NCBI GenBank assembly: GCA_002385815.1
Contig: DGEE01000159.1
Location: forward strand, 4,873 to 15,847
From: Hungateiclostridiaceae bacterium UBA3934
GTDB lineage: Bacteria > Bacillota > Clostridia > Acetivibrionales > DTU013
Length of the DNA: 10,975 bases
Direction of reading: 5' to 3'
Below the pieces are notes generated by a model. It searched no databases. It was not told the DNA's origin and saw nothing but the letters and a program-made list of their open reading frames with translations. Made by a program: the position numbers and the translations under genes. Below are positions 6,967-10,975 of the stretch, in pieces; position 1 is the stretch's first letter, and each line of letters opens with the position of its first letter.

Positions 6967-7733
6967 AAACCGATCCGGTCGATTTGCAGGACGGGAGGAT
7001 CATTATAACCGGTACAGATGTGAAGCATATCACTAATGTCCTGAGGGCATCGAAGGGCGACGCTCTTGTGCTCTGTGACGGCGCCGGGATGGATTATGAT
7101 GCGGTTATAGAGAACATATCCAGGGATAGTATCGAAACCGTGGTCACAGACGCAAGGCCGAGCATTGAGGAGCCGCCCATAGGGGTCACATTGTTCCAGG
7201 GCATCCCCAAGGCTGACAAAATGGAATACATAATACAGAAATGCGTAGAACTCGGCATAAGGATGATAGTTCCTGTCATTACTGCCAGGACTGTGGTCAG
7301 GTTCGGCAGTGCCCGTGATGCAGCCGCAAAGACAGACAGATGGAACCGCATTGCGCTGGAGGCTGCGAAGCAATGTGGAAGAGGGATCATCCCAAAGGTG
7401 AGCGATCCCGTGAGAATGGACGAAGCATTGCAGCTGGCGGGAAACCATTCACTGAAGCTTTTACCCTATGAGGAATGCAGGGAAGGCAGCCTCAGGGAAA
7501 TGCTGAGAAAGCATCATACAGCAGGAGAGATAGAGACTCATGACAGTGGGATCGCTGTCTTCATAGGACCTGAGGGAGGCTTCGACAGCAGTGAGGCGGA
7601 GAAAGCTATGGATTCAGGCTTTATACCCGTCACGCTGGGACCAAGGATCCTGAGGACAGAGACTGCCGGTGTTGCGGTCACAGCGATGATTATGTATGAG
7701 CTGGGCGACATGGGTGGTCCCAGGGACAAATAA
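6948..7733 (+). CDS. rsmE: 16S rRNA (uracil1498-N3)-methyltransferase RsmE
   Basis: SPOUT-class methyltransferase that makes m3U1498 in the 30S decoding region. It has 261 residues, slightly longer than the usual 245-250. The N-terminal PUA-like part contains TGTDVKHITNVLRASKGDALVLCDG. The SPOUT domain shows QGIPKADKMEYIIQKCVELG, IVPVITARTVVR, RIALEAAKQCGRG, the SAM-binding knot motif FIGPEGGF (GPEGGF at 207-212) and LGPRILRTETA (230-240). All family motifs are present. The ATG lies inside the end of prmA, so translation is probably coupled. In many Clostridia the next gene is the tRNA methylthiotransferase mtaB; here yicC follows after a new promoter. Confidence 0.96.
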   Translation: MAKFFVKTDPVDLQDGRIIITGTDVKHITNVLRASKGDALVLCDGAGMDYDAVIENISRDSIETVVTDARPSIEEPPIGVTLFQGIPKADKMEYIIQKCVELGIRMIVPVITARTVVRFGSARDAAAKTDRWNRIALEAAKQCGRGIIPKVSDPVRMDEALQLAGNHSLKLLPYEECREGSLREMLRKHHTAGEIETHDSGIAVFIGPEGGFDSSEAEKAMDSGFIPVTLGPRILRTETAGVAVTAMIMYELGDMGGPRDK

Positions 7734-7765
7734 TTTGGCAAAACAGCCTTTTAATTGGCAGAGAT

Positions 7766-7777
7766 TGTGTTATAATA
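7766..7777 (+). promoter_or_regulatory. Extended -10 promoter of yicC-remA-rpoZ
   Basis: A consensus TATAAT (7771-7776) with upstream TGTGT gives the extended TRTGn -10. The -35 region (TTTTAA near 7749) is poor. The predicted start at about 7783 falls on the TTG that would be an alternative yicC start, which favours the ATG at 7812. The 12-mer TGTGTTATAATA is identical to the one before the candidate RNA at 4363-4374. Confidence 0.65.
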
Positions 7778-7811
7778 CCAATTGAACAAGAATGGGAAGC
7801 ATGAGGTGCTT

Positions 7812-8690
7812 ATGGTAAGAAGCATGACCGGTTTTGGCAGGGGTGAGCATTCCCGGGACGGGAAGGAGTTCACCGTCGAGATCAAAACCGTTAACCACAG
7901 GTATTTTGATATTTTCATAAAGATGCCGAGGCAGATAAATTTCCTCGAGGACAGGGTCAGAGAACTGGTAAGCAAGGCGATTTCGCGCGGCAAGATAGAT
8001 GTTTTCATCACATATACCGATTATGGCAGTGACTCGAAACATGTAACCATAGATGAACAGTTGGCAAAGGCTTACATAACAGCCCTGGAGGAGCTGAGAG
8101 ACAAGTTTTCCCTGGCTGACGACATCACCGTCTCTCTGGTGTCGAAATACCCGGAGGTCCTTAAAGTCGAGCAGGATGAAGAGGACGAAGATCAATTGTG
8201 GGAGATATTGAAGACGGCGTTGGAAAATGCTGTTGTGTCGCTGGTCGGAATGCGTGAGGCCGAAGGCGAAGCAATGAAGAGAGCACTTCTGGAACGGGCT
8301 GATGTCATTGAAGATATGGTTGGAAGCATAGCGCTGCGGGCGCCGGAAGTTCCAAAGGAGTATAAGGCGAGACTGAGCGACCGTATCAGCGAACTGCTCG
8401 AACATCAGCCTGTCGATGAGACCAGAATAGCGATGGAAGCTGCCCTCTTTGCCGACAAGTGCAGCATAGATGAGGAACTGGTCCGGCTCAGAAGCCATTT
8501 AGGACAGTTGAGGCAGATACTCGATATGGATCAGCCCATCGGGCGCAAGCTGGATTTCCTTGTGCAGGAGATGAACAGGGAGATAAATACCATCGGATCG
8601 AAAGCTAATGATCTGGAGATAACAAGATTTGTGGTGGATGTAAAGAGCGAGATCGAAAAGATCAGGGAGCAGGTCCAGAATATAGAATGA
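7812..8690 (+). CDS. yicC: YicC/YloC family endoribonuclease
   Basis: Member of the YicC/YloC family, reported in E. coli and B. subtilis to be endoribonucleases. It has 292 residues from ATG 7812, beginning MVRSMTGFGRGE as in the family. GAGGTG (7803-7808) sits only 3-4 bases before this ATG, so the in-frame GTG at 7806 remains possible. The N-terminal domain contains FTVEIKTVNHRYFDIFIKMP and LEDRVRELV, and is followed by an acidic stretch (QDEEDEDQ). The C-terminal DUF1732 part holds DETRIAMEAALFADK, IDEELVRLRSHL, KLDFLVQEMNREINTIGSKA and a helical end. It leads the conserved yicC-remA-(gmk)-rpoZ-coaBC neighbourhood. The in vivo RNA targets in this organism are unknown. Confidence 0.93.
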   Translation: MVRSMTGFGRGEHSRDGKEFTVEIKTVNHRYFDIFIKMPRQINFLEDRVRELVSKAISRGKIDVFITYTDYGSDSKHVTIDEQLAKAYITALEELRDKFSLADDITVSLVSKYPEVLKVEQDEEDEDQLWEILKTALENAVVSLVGMREAEGEAMKRALLERADVIEDMVGSIALRAPEVPKEYKARLSDRISELLEHQPVDETRIAMEAALFADKCSIDEELVRLRSHLGQLRQILDMDQPIGRKLDFLVQEMNREINTIGSKANDLEITRFVVDVKSEIEKIREQVQNIE

Positions 8691-8722
8691 GTTGCAGGTG
8701 CAGCAGTTAAGGAGGGTAGTTC

Positions 8723-9004
8723 ATGAAACTGATCAATATCGGCTTTGGAAACATCGTTTCTGCAAACAGGCTCGTTGCTATCGTCAGTCCCGAGTCAGCT
8801 CCCATCAAAAGGATAATTCAGGAAGCAAGGGACAGAGGTATGCTTATCGATGCCACTTATGGGAGAAGGACCAGGGCTGTCATCATCACGGACAGCGACC
8901 ATATCATCCTGTCGGCGGTACAGCCCGAAACCGTTGCTCACAGATTGAGTGCGAAAGAGTCTGGAATAAATGCGGAAGTCCAGGATGAGCAGGACAGGGA
9001 CTAA
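8723..9004 (+). CDS. remA: RemA-like DNA-binding regulator (DUF370)
   Basis: Small protein of 93 residues matching the RemA family (YlzA), which in B. subtilis is a DNA-binding activator of biofilm matrix genes. The family core is intact: INIGFGNIVSANRLVAIVSP, SAPIKRIIQEA, LIDATYGRRTRAVIITDS and HIILSAVQPETVAHR. The last 15 or so residues form a charged tail. AAGGAGGG (8709-8716) precedes the ATG, a strong ribosome site. It lies 32 bases after yicC and is presumably co-transcribed. In non-biofilm Clostridia the targets of this family are largely unknown, so only the family, not the regulon, can be assigned. The gene normally following it, gmk, is absent here. Confidence 0.92.
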   Translation: MKLINIGFGNIVSANRLVAIVSPESAPIKRIIQEARDRGMLIDATYGRRTRAVIITDSDHIILSAVQPETVAHRLSAKESGINAEVQDEQDRD

Positions 9005-9113
9005 AACAGATACCTGAAAGCCTGGATTTTGAAGAAATATTGGTGTCAAACCTGACTGATTGTGAGTATGATCAGAACAGATAATCAGCATGACTGCGAA
9101 GGAGGTCTGATGA

Positions 9114-9320
9114 ATGATATTTCCGTCAATAAGTTCACTGTTGGATAAGGTCGATTGCAGATACACACTGGTGGTGGCGACAGCCAAGAGGGCAAGACAG
9201 CTGGCAGACGGTGCAAATAAGCTTACTGAATGCGAATCAGATAAGCCGGTCACGGTGGCGATGCATGAGATCAATGAAAACAAGATCACTTTTGTCAGAA
9301 CAAAAAGCGGTATCAAGTGA
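9114..9320 (+). CDS. rpoZ: RNA polymerase omega subunit
   Basis: Small subunit that binds beta-prime and stabilises RNA polymerase. It has 68 residues, normal for Bacillota omega. The sequence begins MIFPSISSLLDKVDCRYTLVV and holds the conserved helix ATAKRARQLADGANKL and then KPVTVAMHEINENKI. AAGGAGGT (9099-9106) lies seven bases before the chosen ATG; another ATG at 9110 is in a different frame and is not used. It follows remA by 109 bases without gmk between them. I see no convincing promoter in that gap, so it is probably transcribed with yicC-remA. A hairpin and a terminator follow it. Confidence 0.93.
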   Translation: MIFPSISSLLDKVDCRYTLVVATAKRARQLADGANKLTECESDKPVTVAMHEINENKITFVRTKSGIK

Positions 9321-9345
9321 TTTCATCATAAACAGTGCAGGGGTA

Positions 9346-9372
9346 CCGGGGCAGCGTGAAATGCAGTCCCGG
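9346..9372 (+). other. First rpoZ-coaBC intergenic hairpin
   Basis: CCGGGGC (9346-9352) pairs with GTCCCGG (9366-9372), with one G-T wobble. A symmetric A-A mismatch follows, then GCG (9354-9356) pairs with TGC (9362-9364), closing a TGAAA loop. No T-run follows. It lies directly before the terminator hairpin at 9379 and could be part of a leader or a 3'-end structure. Confidence 0.6.
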
Positions 9373-9378
9373 GAGGAG

Positions 9379-9413
9379 GGTTAAGGTCATTTGTATTGTA
9401 CCTTAACCTTTTT
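9379..9413 (+). terminator. Intrinsic terminator between rpoZ and coaBC
   Basis: GGTTAAGGT (9379-9387) pairs perfectly with ACCTTAACC (9400-9408) around a 12-base loop and is followed by TTTTT (9409-9413). The stem is short and only moderately GC-rich, so termination may be partial. I found no clear promoter between here and coaBC, so some read-through may be needed for coaBC expression. Confidence 0.75.
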
Positions 9414-9452
9414 GCAATGATGATCAGATGTAGATCGAAAGGAGGCGTTATC

Positions 9453-10655
9453 ATGGATCTGAAGGGTAAATCGGTGGTCGTGGGCGTCTGCGGCGGCATA
9501 GCTACATATAAAGTCGTCGAAGTCGTCAGCCGGTTGAAGAAGATGGGAGCAGAGGTGGATGTGATCATGACTGCCAATGCCCAGAAATTTGTCACGCCTC
9601 TGACTTTCAGATCACTGTCTCACAGACCCGTGGTGACTGATATGTTCAATGACCCGGAATACTGGGATATAAAGCACATTTCGCTGGCAAAGAAGGCTGA
9701 CCTGTTCATCGTAGCACCGGCAACAGCTAATATTATAGGCAAGCTGGCTGCTGGCATAGCAGATGACATGCTCAGCACCACGCTTGTTGCGACGAAGGCG
9801 CCTGTGCTGATAGTGCCGGCGATGAACCACGATATGTATGCCAATGCTGTAGTCCAGCGAAACATAGAGATGCTCAGGGGACTTGGATATATGTTTATGG
9901 AGCCGGATACCGGCAGGATGGCAGAGGGGACTTCAGGAAAGGGGAGACTGCCAGAGCCTTCTTCCATAGTTGAGAGAGCCTGCTCAATACTATGCCCGAA
10001 ACAGGATCTGAAGGGCATCAGGATGGTCGTCACTGCCGGCCCTACCAGGGAAAACATAGATCCGGTCCGTTATCTTTCAAACTACTCATCTGGCAAGATG
10101 GGGTATGCAGTTGCACGTGCTGCCAGTGAACGCGGCGCCGATGTGGTTTTGATATCAGGACCTGTCGAGATCGAATGTCCTGAGGGAGTTCAGCTTATAC
10201 GCACTACCACTGCCGATGAAATGCACGAGGCTGTTCTCAGCAGCTTCGAAAACTGTGACGTATTGGTAATGGCAGCAGCAGTAGCAGATTACAGGCCTGC
10301 TGAGGTGTCAGAGTTCAAAATCAAGAAGACTGATGATGATATGGTATTGAGACTTGTCAAAAACCCCGATATACTTAAAAAACTGGGGACGATGAAGGGC
10401 AGCAAGACCCTCATAGGCTTCAGTGCCGAAACCGACAATCTCATGGAAAATGCAGCAAAGAAGCTGGAAGCGAAAAACCTGGACATGATCGTGGCCAATG
10501 ACGTAACGCTGGAAGGTGCAGGCTTTGGTACCGATACGAATATCATCAAAATTATCAGGCGTGACGGATCGATCACAGACCTGCCGCTGATGAGCAAGCT
10601 GGAAGCAGCTCACAGGATCCTGGACGAGTTTTGTGACATGGTTGCGAAAGACTGA
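9453..10655 (+). CDS. coaBC: Bifunctional CoaBC (PPC synthetase / PPC decarboxylase)
   Basis: Performs two steps of coenzyme A synthesis: coupling of cysteine to 4'-phosphopantothenate, then decarboxylation to 4'-phosphopantetheine. It has 400 residues; AAAGGAGG (9438-9445) fixes the ATG at 9453. The N-terminal flavoprotein half shows GVCGGIATYK, the catalytic His75 (KHISLAKKADLFIVAPATAN) and PAMNHDM with Asn125. The synthetase half shows TAGPTRENIDPVRYLSN with Asn210, AAAVADYRP and FKIKK with Lys289, then NPDIL and GFSAET. Residue numbers equal those of E. coli Dfp without gaps. The oddity is residue 158: the active-site cysteine is glutamate (GRMAEGTSGKGRLPEP). In relatives priA often follows; here glyS does. 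Confidence 0.96.
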   Translation: MDLKGKSVVVGVCGGIATYKVVEVVSRLKKMGAEVDVIMTANAQKFVTPLTFRSLSHRPVVTDMFNDPEYWDIKHISLAKKADLFIVAPATANIIGKLAAGIADDMLSTTLVATKAPVLIVPAMNHDMYANAVVQRNIEMLRGLGYMFMEPDTGRMAEGTSGKGRLPEPSSIVERACSILCPKQDLKGIRMVVTAGPTRENIDPVRYLSNYSSGKMGYAVARAASERGADVVLISGPVEIECPEGVQLIRTTTADEMHEAVLSSFENCDVLVMAAAVADYRPAEVSEFKIKKTDDDMVLRLVKNPDILKKLGTMKGSKTLIGFSAETDNLMENAAKKLEAKNLDMIVANDVTLEGAGFGTDTNIIKIIRRDGSITDLPLMSKLEAAHRILDEFCDMVAKD

Positions 10656-10674
10656 CATGACCTGGGCCGGGATT

Positions 10675-10701
10675 TTGACAGACTCATATTTTGAATAGAA
10701 T
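10675..10701 (+). promoter_or_regulatory. Predicted promoter of glyS
   Basis: A perfect TTGACA (10675-10680) is followed at 15 bases by TAGAAT (10696-10701), five of six to consensus. The spacer is short, so activity is uncertain. The 67-base gap after coaBC leaves no room for a T-box leader. Confidence 0.45.
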
Positions 10702-10722
10702 AAATTGATGTGGAGGCTAAAG

Positions 10723-10975
10723 ATGTTGACAGAGAAATCAATGGAAAAAATAGTTGCTTTATCTAAAAACAGAGGTTTTGTGTATCCGGGCTCGGAGATA
10801 TATGGCGGATTGGCTAATGCATGGGATTATGGACCTCTGGGTGTTGAACTCAAGAATAATGTCAAAAAGGCATGGTGGAAGAAATTTATCCAGGAGAATG
10901 TCCATAATGTAGGCATCGACTGTGCTATATTGATGAATCCGCAGGTATGGGTGGCATCAGGCCATGTGGAAGGAT
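10723..10975 (+). CDS. glyS: Glycyl-tRNA synthetase, N-terminal fragment
   Basis: The first 84 codons of a gene that runs off the window. It is a class II synthetase charging tRNA-Gly, of the single-chain (alpha2) type found in many Bacillota and eukaryotes. Visible motifs are SKNRGFVYPGSEIYGGLANAWDYGPLG near residues 14-40, then VELKNNVKKAWWKKF and ILMNPQVWVASGHV. These strings are nearly diagnostic for this type and distinguish it from the two-subunit GlyQ/GlyS enzyme. GGAGG (10712-10716) lies six bases before the ATG. Downstream catalytic and anticodon-binding parts cannot be seen. The symbol glyS (also glyQS) follows common usage for the single-chain enzyme. Confidence 0.94.
   Translation, partial: MLTEKSMEKIVALSKNRGFVYPGSEIYGGLANAWDYGPLGVELKNNVKKAWWKKFIQENVHNVGIDCAILMNPQVWVASGHVEG

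Noticed and set aside
7782..7811. TTG at 7782 as the yicC start
   Set aside because: It sits at the predicted transcription start, and the family begins with the MVRSMTGFGRGE segment at 7812.
8692..8988. 98-codon + strand frame overlapping remA
   Set aside because: It covers the same bases in another frame, has basic, low-order content and no family resemblance, while remA is clear.
9007..9084. Possible gmk remnant in the remA-rpoZ gap
   Set aside because: The 26-codon open stretch shows no resemblance to Gmk motifs and has no good start codon.
9396..9452. ATG at 9396 as the coaBC start
   Set aside because: It lies inside the terminator hairpin loop and has no ribosome site; ATG 9453 follows AAAGGAGG.

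Overview
The window reads as a chromosomal housekeeping region of a Bacillota bacterium, most likely of the class Clostridia. The evidence is the hemW-hrcA-grpE-dnaK-dnaJ-prmA-rsmE order, a perfect CIRCE operator, a DnaK with the short N-terminal lobe typical of Gram-positives, a RemA-type small protein, a fused CoaBC and a dimeric-type glycyl-tRNA synthetase. Base composition looks intermediate, with frequent ATA, AGA and AGG codons (judged by eye, not counted). All genes lie on the + strand. I see no mobile element, CRISPR array, tRNA or rRNA.

Heat-shock block (1-5737): the 3' end of hemW is followed by a promoter overlapped by CIRCE, then hrcA, grpE and dnaK. HrcA represses this promoter, and DnaK-GrpE-DnaJ form the Hsp70 folding cycle. 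dnaJ is set apart from dnaK by about 360 bases. That gap holds a hairpin after dnaK, an extended -10 promoter, a structured stretch ending in a strong bidirectional terminator (candidate small RNA or leader), and a separate promoter just before dnaJ. dnaJ probably starts at a TTG codon.

Ribosome-modification pair (5738-7733): a 284-base gap with a hairpin and a good sigma-A promoter leads into prmA (L11 methyltransferase), which overlaps rsmE (16S rRNA m3U1498 methyltransferase).

Second conserved block (7734-10655): a new extended -10 promoter drives yicC, remA, rpoZ and coaBC. Guanylate kinase (gmk), which usually sits between remA and rpoZ, is missing here. Two tandem hairpins, the second a terminator, separate rpoZ from coaBC. 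CoaBC keeps the catalytic residues I checked in both domains at E. coli numbering, except that the active-site Cys158 of the decarboxylase half is a glutamate.

Right edge (10656-10975): a promoter and the first 84 codons of glycyl-tRNA synthetase, in the place where priA is often found.

Most of the window is ordinary core genome. The points worth a second look are the dnaK-dnaJ intergenic RNA, the Cys-to-Glu change in CoaBC, the missing gmk and the rpoZ-coaBC hairpins.
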